A stretch of DNA of 64,000 bases from Volvox africanus (taxonomy: Eukaryota; Chlorophyta; Chlorophyceae; Chlamydomonadales; Volvocaceae): NCBI GenBank assembly GCA_030268105.1, contig BSDZ01000004.1:5129001-5193000 (forward strand), written 5' to 3'. The position numbers were made by a program, and so were the translations under genes. The notes beneath the pieces were generated by a model. That model saw nothing but the letters and a program-made list of their open reading frames with translations. It made no database searches and had not been told where the DNA came from. Each line of letters opens with the position of its first letter. The first letter of the stretch is position 1. Positions 23,925 through 37,367 of the stretch are shown here, one piece after another.

Positions 23925-26900
23925 GTGTACGTGTATGTGTATGTGTATGTGTATGTGTAAGTGTAAGTGTAAGTGTAAGTGTAAGTGTAAGTGTAAGTGT
24001 AAGTGTAAGTGTAAGTGTAAGTGTAAGTGTAAGTGTAAGTGTAAGTGTAAGTGTGTGTACATGTGTATGTGCGGGGAGGGGAGGGGAAGGGAGGGGAAAG
24101 CGGAAGAAAGAGGGACGGGGAGGACTCGGACCACAAATCCCTCCTCCCACCTCCGCCGTCTTGTTCCCCACCCACCCCTCCGCCCACGCCATCCGGCCGT
24201 ACATCACAGTTCCGAGCTCCAGATGTGCATACACAGACACACACACACACACAAAAAAAAAACTCTCCCTCACGCCTCCGCTGTCGTGTGTTTGCTCACC
24301 GGGATGCGCCATGAGGCTGAGGCCGTTCAGCACCTGGACCTCGGGGCGGGCCGGGTAGTGGAATACCACTTCCTGCGCCTCCACGCGGCCCTCCAGGGAA
24401 GGAAGCACCAGTTGGCCGCCGGAGGAGATGGCGGGCTGGCGCTTCATGAGCTCGACCACCTGACCGGGTGGGCCGGACCGGGTGGAGGTGGAAACCAGGT
24501 GAAGACGCGGCGCAGACACCAAGGACACCGCCCTAAGGAATGGATACTCCCATTTCTGTTTCCATTTCCACCCGCAGCCTCACCTTGTCCGCAGCCCCCA
24601 CTGCCGCTGTGAGCGCGGAGAAGACGTCGCCCATCAGCTGGAAGGCCGAGGTGAGGGACTGCTGGTACAGCATGAAGGACACGAGCGCTCCCCGACTCAT
24701 CTTTGGAGGGAGAGAGATGAGAGCGTGAAGGGCAGCAGAGGGGAGGGCGGGAAGGGGAGAGCTGTTTTTATGATTGGTTGGTTAGGACATAGGGGTAAGG
24801 GCAGTGCTTTAGTTTCGGTTTTGGGAGTCTGGTTTTGGGTACACGTCAAATAACGTTTCCGTTACGGTGGTTACAAACTTACAAGGTCTTTTGCGCCCCC
24901 TCAGAGCATGAAAACCCCTAAATACTACCTTGCCTCAGCTCTTATCTCAGGAGGTTCACTTTGTACCACTGGGTGCAATAGCGCATGATGCCGGGGTGCT
25001 AGTTTCCCCGTTACAATCCTCCCTGCCCTGTGCAGCGAACGTTCTCGGGCGCCCCTGCCTGGCACCCCGTAGGCCAGCTTGCGCCCAGCACCCGATGGAT
25101 GGGGTTATTTTCTTTCCACATCTTAAACTCCCCTCAATACAATTGTTATACCCTATTAAATCCACCTGCAGATATTACCCCCATAGGAAGGTTTCCAAAT
25201 ATTTGGTCATCTTGGACCATTATTTACCCGTACACATCCCAGCAGGATCGTACACGCACTTCATACCATCCATCACAAGTAACCAGCCCAAGTCCCGACC
25301 ACTTTTCCTGTTTAGATACTGCTCTTGAAGTCCCAAAACTTATTTTTGGTTACGAAAAAGAAACACTGGATACGGGGTTGCGCAACCAGTGGATGAATCA
25401 AACGCTCCCTCCTCTTTCCCTCTCTCCCTCCCTCTCTTAGGCCGCTGTTCCCTCCTCTGACCCGCTACCCCGGCCCCGCCCACCACTCCCGCCAGCACGA
25501 GGTTGCCGCCGTAGAAAAGCACCACCGCCGTCACCAGGTTGGGCAGGAAAGTGTTGAGGATGGCGTACAGCGAGTAGGCGCCGGCCTCCAACAGCTGTTT
25601 GCGGTTGGGCAGTTGCACAGTTGGACGAAAAGTGCTGAAGAAGGTTAAATAACCAAGTCTGCGGGTGAGTGAGTCAGCTGAGTCAGCTGACACAGACCCT
25701 ATCCCGTTCCCCTTCCTGCACAGTTGCCCGCCGTACCAGCTGCAAAACCACACGTCCCCGAAACCCCTCCCCCCGCCTCCCCAGAGGAGCGACGTACGGC
25801 CCGTACCTGAAGCTTGTAAAAGTCCTTAAGCTTTGCCGCGTAGGCCGCCTCCGCGGAGTCCTTTCCAAGCAATGGGTGCAGGAGGAGGGGAGCGCAGGGG
25901 AGGGGAGAAGATTAGATTCGTTGAGTTCCAACCGACAAAACACAGTAACAGAACCGTTAACAACCTGCCCCCGGGAAGGGGGCCCCGGTACTGTGCTTGT
26001 GCATTGAAGGATGGGCCACGTGCTCGATAAGGGCCTTATTTCGCCGCTGACCAACCATATGTAAAAGATAGACGGCTTCATACGACATCTGTACGGCAGT
26101 AAACGAGCACGACAATACGAAAAGCAATGACGTGTTCTTACATTCCTATCCGTCCGCCCGAGTACCTGAATGGCATGTGCCTTGACGGTTGTCATTGTAG
26201 ACAGAACTTCATCTGCCACTGCATTGGCGGTTGCCAGCTCGGCCTGGACGCGCTTGCTCAGTTTGCTGTAAAACTTGCCGTACACCTGAAGTAATGATGG
26301 TGACGGTGTGAATGGCCGACGAATGGATTACTGTCCCCCCCCCCTAGGCCTTTCTTCTGTTCTCTTCTTTCAATGAGTCAAATACCAGACAAACCACCCA
26401 TCACTACTGCGGTTCAAACTAACGAATGAAACGCCGTAACAAGTTGACGCTCTCAGACCAATCAAACGTCAAGTCAAATTGTACGGCAGTACGGCACAAG
26501 AAGCCCTCTCCCCCCAGCATTTGAAATGAATGGTTCACCTGGCTGATGGTGAGGACGACTGGCACAAGGATGAAGGTAACCACGGTGAGGCGCCAGGAGG
26601 CCGCAAACATGAAGAACAAAACCATGGCGGCCTGCGTGCGTGTATGTGTATGTACGGCAGGGGGGAGACCCCAGAGGATAATTTAGGGGAAGTTATTGGG
26701 GTACCTGGGTTCGTACGGGAAACCGTGATGAGCAGAGGGAATGAACGTATGGATGCAATGAGAACAGGTTCTGGGGGTGGGACTTCCAAATACGACAAAC
26801 GACGGACTCCCGAAAGTGTGTACGGAAGTGTACGTGATAGAGACGCAGGTGAGGCACAGGTGGCCAACCGCAGGTGCACTGAACCCCCTACGCGGAGACC

Positions 26901-29900
26901 GTTCGGAAGGTACCTGCCCTCTCCTTCCCCCTCCGCGTCCCCCCCTTCCAGCGGCGGGGAGGGAACGCCAGCAATATGGGGGAACCCATCCGCCCACTTC
27001 CAATCGGAGCAACTGGGTAACAACCGGGCTCGGCCATCACGTCCCGCCCAAGTCATCATCACCCAGCATTCCCCCCCCCCAAACACACACATACACACAC
27101 ACACGCACCTGCGTCGCACTCCGCAACATGACATTCATGTTGAGGCCCACCTGCAGGTAAGAAACGCGTACGACGTTGTAGTACAACGTTACACTAAGAA
27201 AGGCACCAAAATGTGTACGGCATCATTGTACGACACCACCATCATCATGAACGCTGAGCCCACCCCGCCCCCACACCTGGTCCGCCACCGTTGATGTGTC
27301 CGCCGCCAGACGCGATACGATCTCCCCCGTACGATTCGTATCGAAGAAACCGATTTCCATCTGGCGGTCAAGAGGACGAGGGGAAACCAAGTACGTGAGT
27401 GCCGAAAGAAACCGATAACTGAAATCAACGATAAGAATAAAAACACCGGACCGGCTGCGTCCCCCCCCTTCCGAGGGTTGGGCGGGCTTTGGAGTGTATT
27501 TCGACGTTTCAAAGCGGGGAAAGTGGGGGGGAGACGAACATCGAAACGCTGGTAATGATGGGGGGGAGGGGGGAGCCGCAAACCCGCAATTTGAAGCCCA
27601 AATCGAACTACCCCGCTCCCAGCCCCGGCGGCCGGTTTTGTGTGCCCCCTCCCCCACCACCCAGGCACGTTGTCCCATCGAACCCCTCCCCTTTCCTCCC
27701 CCCCCTCTTGCAGCACCCGACCTGCAGGAGAGCATGGAAGAGGCCCTTCCGCAAGCGCACGTTAAGGCGCGTGTTGGCGATCGTGAACAGCCCTCCACGT
27801 GTGCCCGTGAAGAGGGCGGTGAGACCCGCCACCACCAGCAGCAGCACAGTTGTGTGAGTGAACTGGGACCTGCGAAACAGGTAGGGGCGGGGCTAAAGAG
27901 GTTTGACGGGTACGGAGCTGCCGGGAGTACGGCAGGGCGATGCAGTCAAGAATACAAAAGTACATGGCGTAGGAAAGATAGCAACTTCCGGTCCCATCCT
28001 TCTCTCTCTTTTTCTCCCCTCTGTGCGTCTCCTCCACATCTTGTCCGTTTGATTTCACAATTCAACACAACAGCGGTCGTTACCCCCCTTCCCTTTCCCC
28101 CCCTCCCCTCTGCCCCCCTCCCCTCGCCCCCACCCTTCGCGGTTGTTAGTTATACTTCGCGGCTTAGGGGCGTCTCTACAGTAATAACAGGTTGCTCGTG
28201 TATTTACCTTTCCCCCCTCTCCCCCCCCTCCCCACCTGTCCAGCTCTATGGACGCGAAGTCCACCATCTGCCCGGTCAGGTAAGCCAGGGACGCGGAGCC
28301 CAGCGCCGCCAAGCTCCCCGCCGTGAAGGCCACCACCAGCAGCGGCCAGTCCACAAACGACAGGCGGAGGAGCTCCATGAGGGTGCGCTGCTTGCGCTGT
28401 GGAAGGGGGGTGGAAAGAAGTTGGGGGAGCAGCGGAGGGGCGGAGGCGCGGGGCCAAGTGCTTAAGCGAAACTATTAATAAAAATAAAACATCATCAACA
28501 TATTCAAAGCTCGTGAATTCGATTCTAAATTTTGTAGCCTGGCTAAAATGAAATGAGTAAAAGCAATTTCACAGTCTGCATTGTCCCAGCCCCGCAGTCA
28601 ACCTTCGCCTCTTGCACTTCACACAGATAAACTGAGGGTTAATCGAAAGATTGTGAGTTGTTATTCAAACAGCGATGCTTACTAAGTGCTTAACAAAAAG
28701 AAATTTTGCAGACGGCGCGGTGCCGTACACCGAACCGCAAACATGAATGCAGCACGCGCAGCGCGAACGGAGGACGGGGCACGCGGGCCGCGGATTGTGT
28801 GTATATGTGTATGTGTGTGTATGCACTGCTGTCCACTGTGTGCGTGTGTGTGTGTATGTGTGCACCTACCTACCTGTAACCCCGCTATGTCTGAACTGTA
28901 TCCGAAATATCCTACCGTACAGATATTGGGGCCCGCCCTTTTTCGGGCTTCAACGAACAAAGCCGACACATTTATTTGTTTTGGGGTTTTTACCCAATCG
29001 ATGGCATCCTACTGCTTCCGGTTAGCCCTTGCACGACCCCGCCCTCACCTTAGCCGCCACCGCTTTGCTTACGGCATCTTTAGCTGCTCCGCCGGCCGTG
29101 CTACCGGCCTTGCCATCCGCCGCCGCCACTGCCCGAGTCCCCAATCCATTGGTAGTGGTTGTGGACTCACCGCTCAGCAGCGGCGCGCGGAGGGGGTCCC
29201 TAGCCTCCTCGTCTTCCACTGCGGCCTGCTGCTCATCCCAGGCGTCCTCTCGCTCCGAAACCACTCCCCGCCCTAACCCCTGACTCGCAAGGCTCGCCAC
29301 CAGACTCACCGCTGAGGGGACGCAGAAATTGTCGTACGGATGGGTATGCGTGTAAGGGTGTGTGCTCTTCCACATAGTCGTACACTGCCTGATGATGGGA
29401 TTGCTGACTGAGGGTGGGGGAAAGAACACATATTTATTTGTCGTACATAACGTACCTATACTGACGTACAGGAAAACCAGACCGACACTGGTGCTGCCAG
29501 CGGTCCCTCCCGCTGCCGGCCACAGCTGCGCCGGGGCATTCACCGCCACCGCCGCGGCCTTAACTAGTAGGAATGCAGCGTGTAGACCGCACAACCCAGA
29601 TATAGCCCTCCGTACCTGTGTGTTAAGAAAATGTGTTTGCCGTACGAGCCACAGACACATGCGCTAAAGAAAGGGATCAAAGGGAGGCCCCAAACGATCT
29701 ATCCAAAGCCCTTCAAGAACTACTTATTGTTCTATGTACGGTGCAGGACAGCCGTACGGTACGGCAATCCTTAGGTAACAGTCATTCAAATGTGGTCAAA
29801 ATATGCGGTCAAAAGCATAAGAAATATTTCTAGGGGGGGCTTTTGAGTACTGACAGCTGTACACACAAGCAACCTAAAAGGTGTCTGACCGAAAAGCACT

Positions 29901-30813
29901 TTCCTGTTTATCTGTCTGTCCGTCCGTCATCCACTGATCCTGAACGACCTGACCTGACGATTAAGCTTCTTTGTACGGCAACGTACCATGTACGGCATCA
30001 TTCCACTCTTCACGCCTTGATGTACTTTTATAAAATTTTCCTGGGTGCTGCCAGATATCGTCGTCTTGAGGCCATCGTCAATTCGGAGCCGGACGAAGGC
30101 TTTCACACACACTCACATCCACTCACTCACTCACGAGCAACGCATCAGGTAACGCACCCCGCTGTGGTTGGCAGCATCGGGAGAGGGTCCCCCACGACCG
30201 GTCCGCCTCGTCGTGTGCGTGGGAGTCGACGTCACCAGCACCAGCAGCGTCAGGTCCTTGGCGAAAGCCAGCAGCATCACGTCCTGCATCCCCCAGTGTT
30301 TGCACAGCGGGGGGCGGAGTATGTGCGGGGCAGATGGCGGAGGGCAATATTGGCAGCTCCAACTGCACACATCTTCAGATCCAGATCCAGATCCAGGTCT
30401 GGATCCAGATCCACGGCGCACATGAACCACGAATTCACTAGTAAGCCAGGTCGCGATTTGCCTCTCATCAATCAAATAAATCTACAGCGTGTACTAATTC
30501 GTACGCGCGTACGTATTTAGGGTTTATACGTACATGCGGCCAAACATACAGTACAGTACGAAATACGGAACAGACCCAGGACGGGGCCGTGGGCGTGGGC
30601 GTGCGTGCTGGAGTGGTTTGGAAGTGGGAGTGGGAGTGGGAGAAGAGGGGGAAGGGAGGTGTGTGTGTGTGTATGTGTGTGTATGAATGGGTAGGGGAAC
30701 GGGTGAAAGGTGAAGCACTCACCAGATTTCCCAAGGTGAAGTTGACCCGCTCCCACCAGCCCCTGGCCCGCGCCAGGGCCGCCAGCTCGTCACGAAGAGG
30801 CCATAATGAGCAC
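20041..30813 (-). CDS. TAP-like ABCB half-transporter (5' exon missing from model)
   Basis: Exons, 5' to 3': 30813-30723, 30283-30158, 29615-29456, 29311-29049, 28396-28236, 27869-27722, 27360-27277, 27150-27109, 26631-26539, 26285-26166, 25860-25807, 25594-25487, 24700-24584, 24459-24300, 23825-23735, 23455-23380, 22392-22279, 21999-21820, 21538-21413, 21220-21137, 20370-20041 (about 909 residues). An extra N-terminal hydrophobic region precedes a six-helix core, as in TAP-like ABCB proteins. The ATPase is complete: Walker [11 protein letters not shown]-loop LVSQE, signature [15 protein letters not shown], Walker [14 protein letters not shown]-loop IAHRLST. A glutamine-rich tail ends the protein. 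It should work as a dimer, exporting peptides or metabolites across an organelle or vacuole membrane; the substrate cannot be told. The intron after 22279 starts with GC; a GT donor at 22242 is an alternative that adds 12 residues. The first exon with the ATG was not found. Confidence 0.93.
23873..24069. repeat. Compound hexamer array (ATGTGT)n then (AAGTGT)n
   Basis: Two related hexanucleotide blocks follow one another: GTATGT-type units to about 23960, then GTAAGT-type units to about 24052. They lie in the ABC transporter intron 24299-23826, just before the Walker A exon. On the plus strand, opposite to transcription, the second block is a run of consensus-like GTAAGT donor sites. Confidence 0.93.
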
Positions 30814-31140
30814 CTGCGAACACATGCGCGTGCGTGTGTGTGTGCGTTTGTGTGTATGCGTTGGGAGCAGGTGGGAACTGGTAAAGTAGGCAAATTTGTA
30901 CCGGGGAACAAGAGCGCGATCCTTTCGGACAGGATAACCGTTTCCGTTGTGAGGCTGCCCGCATGCAAGGGGAGAGGATAGCCTGACGCACAACGAATCT
31001 CCCATCCACATGGAGCGCGCTTGTAACTATGTCGACGCTTGTGTCTTGCCGAGGTGAATGGAATGGCACCCTCACACGGCCATCTGAGGGAGTGAAACGT
31101 ACCATGTGACAGCTCCCAATTCCAGTAAAGCAACCAAACA

Positions 31141-32359
31141 GATTAGAATGACCCTGACAGTCGCCATGAATTATCTTGGAACCACAGAGACACCAGGTAA
31201 ATCGTCAATTTAAATTGATGTCACAATCATAAGCTCGAAAATTAAAGCATAATAAATTTTTCAGCGATGAGCCATATGCAATTTCAGCAGCATTAGCTAC
31301 CTTGCGCGAGTAAGAGGTTTTCTCCTTCAGCGAAACGTACGACAATTAGGTAGATGCATTCAGGTGCAAGGTAGGATAGATTCAAGAGATACAGAATGCG
31401 TAATATTTTTCAGTACATTTATGATCGCGTCTCCTTATGCAAGGTTGCATGTGCCCGCCAACTGGAAGTATAGTGACCAACAAGACCAATGGCGCCAAGT
31501 ATTTATCGCCTCCACACGGATAACATCAGTGATAAGATGAACAATACTATTATCCAACTGGTAGCTTTATAACATAATAAGACACGCTGGCTCCGGAACC
31601 TGGGCAATAACGGCCCTCCCTCAGTTTGCAGCCCCCAGCACTTTCATAATATGCGATGTATTTATAATGTTCACGTATTGAGCTCACTGCGTCAGCATTA
31701 TCACACATTTCCGTCCTCTTTTGGTTGACCTGTTGGCATCTCCAGACCTTGCAGAACATCGAGCCTTGCCTTTGCATTGCGCTTGCTATAAACCCAGATA
31801 TTAAAACTAGTGCCCGGCAGGTCATTCCTGTACGGCGGTTCAGGTTCCGGCAGGCTCGGCATCCTTCAGACCTCCGCATCTCCGCTACCCATCTCCGCCG
31901 GGACCGCACCCAACCACCACAACCATAATCACCACAAACGCCATAAACCCCAAATGTACAGCCTTTCCTTCGCTGCCCACCCCTTCCATGTCTCTTGGCT
32001 CAATTAAAGGGCATCGCTTTCCCGATCATGCAAGTCAGTCTTCCCACACCAGAGCTCAGCGACTAACGGCGGCTCACTACAATCAGGGCATTTCTCCGCC
32101 ATCCCTTTTCAGCTGTTATCATCATCAACCCCGCTGCTGCTTCTAACCTCGCCACCTGCTGGCCACCACGTCCGCCGTCACGTCCGCCGCTGCCCGTGCG
32201 GCCGTTGCTGCAATAAGAGAGGCACAGGCCCCCCGCGGCGGGTCGGGCGCGCGCCGCCGCGACCACCGCTGCTGTCGCCACCACAGGAAGCGGTGCCTCC
32301 CGGGCCTTACCGCAGCACCTGCTGGTGCAGCTGTAACTATAGCTTCGCAGCTGAGGCGC
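31141..32359. other. Divergent intergenic region
   Basis: Lies between the 5' side of the minus-strand ABC transporter and the 5' side of the plus-strand DUF1308 gene. 31140-31560 is AT-rich. The unidentified first exons of both genes may be here. No RNA gene or repeat family recognised. Confidence 0.45.
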
Positions 32360-32617
32360 TTGCCGTGCACCCGAACACTGTCTGAGGTCGTGCCCTCATC
32401 ACCTTGCTGTTTCAAGCACTACTTCAACCGCAACTGCAACCACCACAACCACCACAACCACCAGCAAGGGGTACAAACTGGGGTACTCCGACCGCACTGG
32501 GCATCAAGAAGGGCGGAGGGGTGTTGGCGGCCAGCACTGGCCCGAGGGGTCAGCCCTGCTGCGGGCGCTGCAGCACCGGCATCAGAGGCAGTACAGGTAG
32601 AAGCAGCGGCGGAGGGA

Positions 32618-33702
32618 ATGCAGACAGCAGCGGCGATAGCGGCGACTGAAGCCGACGGCGGGGGCCTTGACGGCACTGATACTGCCGCTGATATCGGTGG
32701 CGCCAGCGCCGCTGCCGCTGCCGCTGCCGTCGTTGCTGAAGTCGGCACCGTCCGCCTTCCGCTGCTTTCTTTCGACCTTCCGGTGGTGGGAAACCTGGGC
32801 GCGTGTGGGGTGCTGCCGTCTGCGGAGGAGCTAAGGGTGCGACTGCGGGCAGGCGGGAGGGACAGAGGGGGGTTTATCGGGTTCCCCTCACACGCCGCCG
32901 TACGGTTACTCAAATGCGCCCTGCCGCCCTCCATCGTACCTCAGGACCTGCTTCTGAAGGCCCAGTCGGTGGCTACTGCCCTGGCGGTGGGACTTCCCCA
33001 TGTCACTAACCTGGACAAGTTGGCGCGGAGGTAAGGCCTCTTGAAGCACGGCGTGGAAGGAGGGGCAGGATACGGGGTGGTACTGCTTATACGGTTGTGC
33101 GGGGGATTGAGAAAAGATCCATTAAACTGCGCCGTGCATTGGATTATGTGCGGGATGGGCTCTGAAGATCAATGGCAAAGCCCGAGGGGTAAGCGGCGAG
33201 AAAGGGAGGGAAAGCATTACACGTAGCGAACGGAAGCGAGGGCAGAGAAAAGCGGTAGAGGTAAAAGAAAAAATGAAGTAAGTTTTAGAGACGGGGTCGG
33301 GGAGGAGAAAAGAAGAAAAGCAAGTGTGTATGGAGTTTGCGATCGCCACTCTTAAGGGAAATGGAGTTGGAGGAAGGGGAGGGGGAGGGGGAGGGGGAGG
33401 GGGAGGTAGCACCAGGGTGCGCCTGTCACGGACATCTTCCTCCGTTGACTGCCCCCTCTAACCACCTTAAACACCGCCAACCTTACGTGATCATAATCAT
33501 GCTCCACATGTTTCCCACCTACCTTCTGCTCTGGTGTGTGCATGTTCACCTGGATTCAGAATCCGGAGCGATTTGGAGTTCGTACAGCGCTGTTGCGCCC
33601 ACAGGTACGACGGTAGCGACGATGCCGTTTGTCAAGGCCTCACCAAACCGACTTCTGCTATCACGGTTGCGACAGATGCAACTGCCACTGGCGGCGATGG
33701 CA

Positions 33703-33733
<31 letters not shown>

Positions 33734-36700
33734 CAATATCAATATCAATATCGTGGGATGTCGGCGTCCGGCGCTGACCCCGGAAAGGGTCCAGGGCATC
33801 ATTAACAACCTGCGTGGCTTTCAGGTACGGTTTGTTGCACCCTGCCCACTAAGGTCATTGTCGTACTTTGGATCTGTGTTTTGCATGGGAGGATGCCCAA
33901 CATTCGTACAGTTACCGTGGATCTTGATATGATTCCGTTCCGCCCTCACCCACCCCTCTTTCTTCCCATCTGCATCATCAATCGAAGTACTTTTAAAGCA
34001 CCTTCTTCCGTACAATTTCAGGGGGAGCTCCTCGCTGCACAGACAGCCCCGGATGTGGTCGGAGTGCTTCGTCGCTTCCAAGCGCGTGTCGTATTGTCAT
34101 CACAATCGAACTTGGTGGCGGCGCCGCCACCTGACCCAGCTGCTGCAACATGCCAAATACAAGGTAGAGCCACAGTCACTATGGCAGCGAGTGATGCTAC
34201 TGCCGCCGTATCCCTGGTGAATGCTACTGCTGCTACAGCTACTGCTGCGACCAGAGTTGTTGACCGAGTCAACGCCGTCGCAGCTGCCGTTGGGCAGAAG
34301 CGTCCGCATGCTGGCACGGACAAGGGGGAGGGGGATCAGGACGGTGCTTCCCGCGCTGCAGCTGGGGATTTCGTGGTGGCGGCGGCAGATACAATTCCTT
34401 GTCGTCCCGACGGCGGCGGCAGCAGTAGCTGTAATGGTAATAGTGGCGGCAGTGACGAATGCAGCTATCGTACGGAAGCTGCCGCCTCCACCACCACCAT
34501 TAAGGATTCAGCTGCAGGAGACATGGACGGTGGCTGTAGCGGCGGTGACGTTGCAAAAGGCTGTGGCGTTGGCCCTGCGGGCGGCAGCAGTGCCGCCGGC
34601 GGCGGCGGCGGCGGCGGAGGTAGTGGTAGCGGTAGTGCCGGGAATGTGTCAGTTGAGGTGGACGTTGTGGCTCAGAAAGGGCACTGCTGGATTGAGGTGA
34701 AAAACCAGGAGATGTTTGGGTTGGAGAGCATCCATTGGACAGGTGAGTTAGTTGCGTCGGTTTGATTCGTTGGGGTCAGATTGTAGACGTATGCGTTTTT
34801 TGGCGGTTAGTATTGGTTAGCTCGTACTACTGCCGGCGGTTCCAATCTCCCAAATGAGACGGAGTGGACGTAAGCCCCTAATTTCTACGTCTTCATTGTT
34901 ATTCGTTGCTGTTTGGTCGGTTCTTCGTTGCGGATGTTTGTACGGCGCGTATTAAACCGTTATATTCAGAATCACACTTACTTATTGACGTCTTTCAACC
35001 TCACCACCAGAAATATTGCGAACCACCTCACGGCGGCACATAAACAACGTGGAAAATATTTGTCGTCCATGCCTAGCTGCTTACTTGGATACCTGCACAA
35101 GTGGCGAGTCAACCCTTCTCAACGACTAACGGCTAACGACCAACATATAACGACCACCTGCTATAATCGCCCAGGCGCTCGGCATATCAAGGGTCTCCGA
35201 CGGCAGGTGGAGGAGTTGTTGGCGGTTGCAGCGGCGCGGGAGCATCACAGGCGCTGGCAGCCACCCAGGGTGGTGCTGTTCTTCCCATCGGGGGTGCACT
35301 CAGATGTACGGCAGCAATTGGAGGCTCGTGGGGCGTATGTGGCCGTTGGACCGGGTGGGTGGTTTGGAAGTCTGTTGGCGATTGGATCGGTTGCTCTGGA
35401 GATTATTACTTTGCGGGGATTTGGGGGTTGGGGAGACACAGCGGGAGGGAGGGAAGGGGGGCTGCATGCAAAAACCTGTGTTTGATGAACGGGTACGGAT
35501 TTGTCTGGTTTTGTACGGATGTGTATTTGTGTCCTGCATATGAGCCCATTTCGTCCTCGGCACGTCGTCGTCGTCACCACCGCACCCACCCTACTGCCCC
35601 CCCGGGCAGATTCCCTGCGCGCTCTTCCGCCCCCGCCCCCGGCCCCCATCGTTACCAATCTGGACGTCACCACTATGTGCGGTTTGGTTTCGGAGATCAG
35701 TCACGGAGGCGCGAGCGACCCGGACGTGGAGTTGTGGGCTCAGCGGACAGTGCACTGGAGGGTGGGTGGGTTTCCTTTGGTGGTGGCGCCAGGGTCCTGT
35801 CCCGAATGCAGCCCTTCGAACAGAGCTCCGGAACCGCCATCGCCTTCCTCTCCGCCCTCATGACGGGAGTTGTACCTTTGTACGTGATCCTTTCCTGATC
35901 AAGGAGCGATGACCCAATTGTCGCTTCCATTTCTTCGTGCTCTTTACGCGACCACGCCTCGTTGCAGGATTGCCTGGCAGCCGAGAGGGCCTCCCCTCTA
36001 CTCCAGGAGCTCAGTCCCTGGTTTGCTCCAGGGAGGGAGTTGACGGCGGCTGACGTGGCATGCCGCCAGTTCCAGGTGCGATCTGTACGGCTACATGGCT
36101 ACATGACGGCGGCATTTGATGGCTTTAGAGGGAAGGTGGTTTCTTACATATGGAGATGGATTTCCTAGTGCCGTGCACGCGGGGCGGGGCGGGGTTGGGA
36201 CTTCCCTCTTCTCTTCGCTCGTCCCCGGGTCCGCGAGAAGCGACGACTCGAGGAAGGGAGGGCTTAGATATTCGTACATTATAGGCATCATACACACTCT
36301 CATATAACCACGTTTCGCACTGCTGGTAGTGGTTTCATCGATCCCTTCGCATACTCGTCCCGCTCCCGCTCCTCCCTTGCATGCACACCGCTCCACCACC
36401 ACTGCACCTCTTACCCTTCCCCCTCTCGCCCCGGCCCCGTTCCAAGTAGGTTCTGATGGACATGTTCTCCGGACCACGTGAACGGCAACGCTGGGAGGAG
36501 CTGAAGGCCCGACTGACAGTCGTGCAGGTGGAGGCGGAGCTGCCGCTGCCGGCTGCTCAGCCGGCAGTGGCGACTGCGGTGTCAGTGACAGATGCGCTGT
36601 GTCCTCGCTGCGTGTCCCTGCTGAGCGGCTCTGTGGGTCGGGATCAGGTGGCGGTGTTCGGGCTGGGGGAGGGGCGGAGAGCGGTGACTCTAACCGCCAA

Positions 36701-36785
36701 TGGCAACGCGGTGCGGAGTGCGGCACGGCTGGGAGTGGTGTTGGAGGCAGTGCTGCACAGACCCGTGTGGCTCACGGGCAAATAG
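32618..36785 (+). CDS. DUF1308 (C7orf25/UPF0415-like) protein
   Basis: Exons: 32618-33030, 33560-33824, 34022-34742, 35175-35354, 35610-35761, 35968-36075, 36450-36785; all phases agree. The start is the first in-frame ATG, but the frame is open upstream to about 32360 and an earlier exon is possible. Family landmarks appear in the expected order: IRSDLEFVQ, GHCWIEVKNQEMFGLESIHW, HIKGLRRQVEELL, RVVLFFPSGVHSDV, PIVTNLDVTTMCGLVSEISHG, and the C-terminal VAVFGLGEGRRAVTLTANGNAV. The NLDVTTMCGLVS segment is where a PIN-like nuclease fold has been proposed in this family. Function is unknown in plants and animals. A run of roughly 150 Gly/Ala/Ser/Thr-rich residues in exon 3 splits two conserved blocks and explains the size of at least 724 residues. 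Confidence 0.88.
33372..33406. repeat. (GGGGGA)n short array
   Basis: Five or so GGGGGA units in the first modelled intron of the DUF1308 gene. No coding meaning. Confidence 0.85.
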
Positions 36786-37367
36786 GGCATCCTAGAAACC
36801 GACAAAGCAGGCCGGTGTTGCAGTGTGCAACGCGCAAGCCCTGGTCGGCCCCCTCATACGGCATCGTTTGCAGTTCGTTACAAGGAGCAGCAAATCAGGG
36901 GTATCCCCCTGATATTCCAGTGTATTTGTGATATATGTGTATGTCACAGCGGTTGGAAGGCAGTCCGTGGGGGTGCGTGGCGAAAGAAAGGGCAGTGCAG
37001 AATACACTGGTGGAACCGGGGGAGGGGCTACGGCATATGCAGGCTCGGTTGAGCCACGTGGGATACTTGTTGGGCGGGAAGGCATCTCTGGAATGTGGAT
37101 GCAGTTTCCGGGACACCCAAGGGCCTCGACTCGGGGCGGTGACAGTAACGGCGATGGCTTCATACAATATGGCTCGACACATGATTGGCGCGATCTGCCG
37201 CAACGTTACGATATTGACAATACTCGAAAACACACAAGCCCCCACAAGCCCCCACAAACGCACAGGACATATACAAAATCTTGAGGAATGGTTTGGGATG
37301 GAGGAATACGAATGAACATATCCGTACATATCCGTACAAGTTCGAAAAAGGAAATGGGTTAAATGGG
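36786..37367. other. Intergenic region between convergent ends
   Basis: Follows the DUF1308 stop on the plus strand and the stop of the putative small membrane protein on the minus strand. TTACA at 36876-36880 could be the minus-strand polyadenylation signal. No other feature seen. Confidence 0.4.

Noticed and set aside
23572..24612. 346-residue plus-strand frame with Cys-Met and Cys-Lys repeats
   Set aside because: Antisense to conserved ABC exons and driven by the hexamer array.
29927..30112. Minus-strand frame between ABC transporter exons
   Set aside because: Contains no transporter-like sequence and is not needed for phase continuity between 30158 and 29615.
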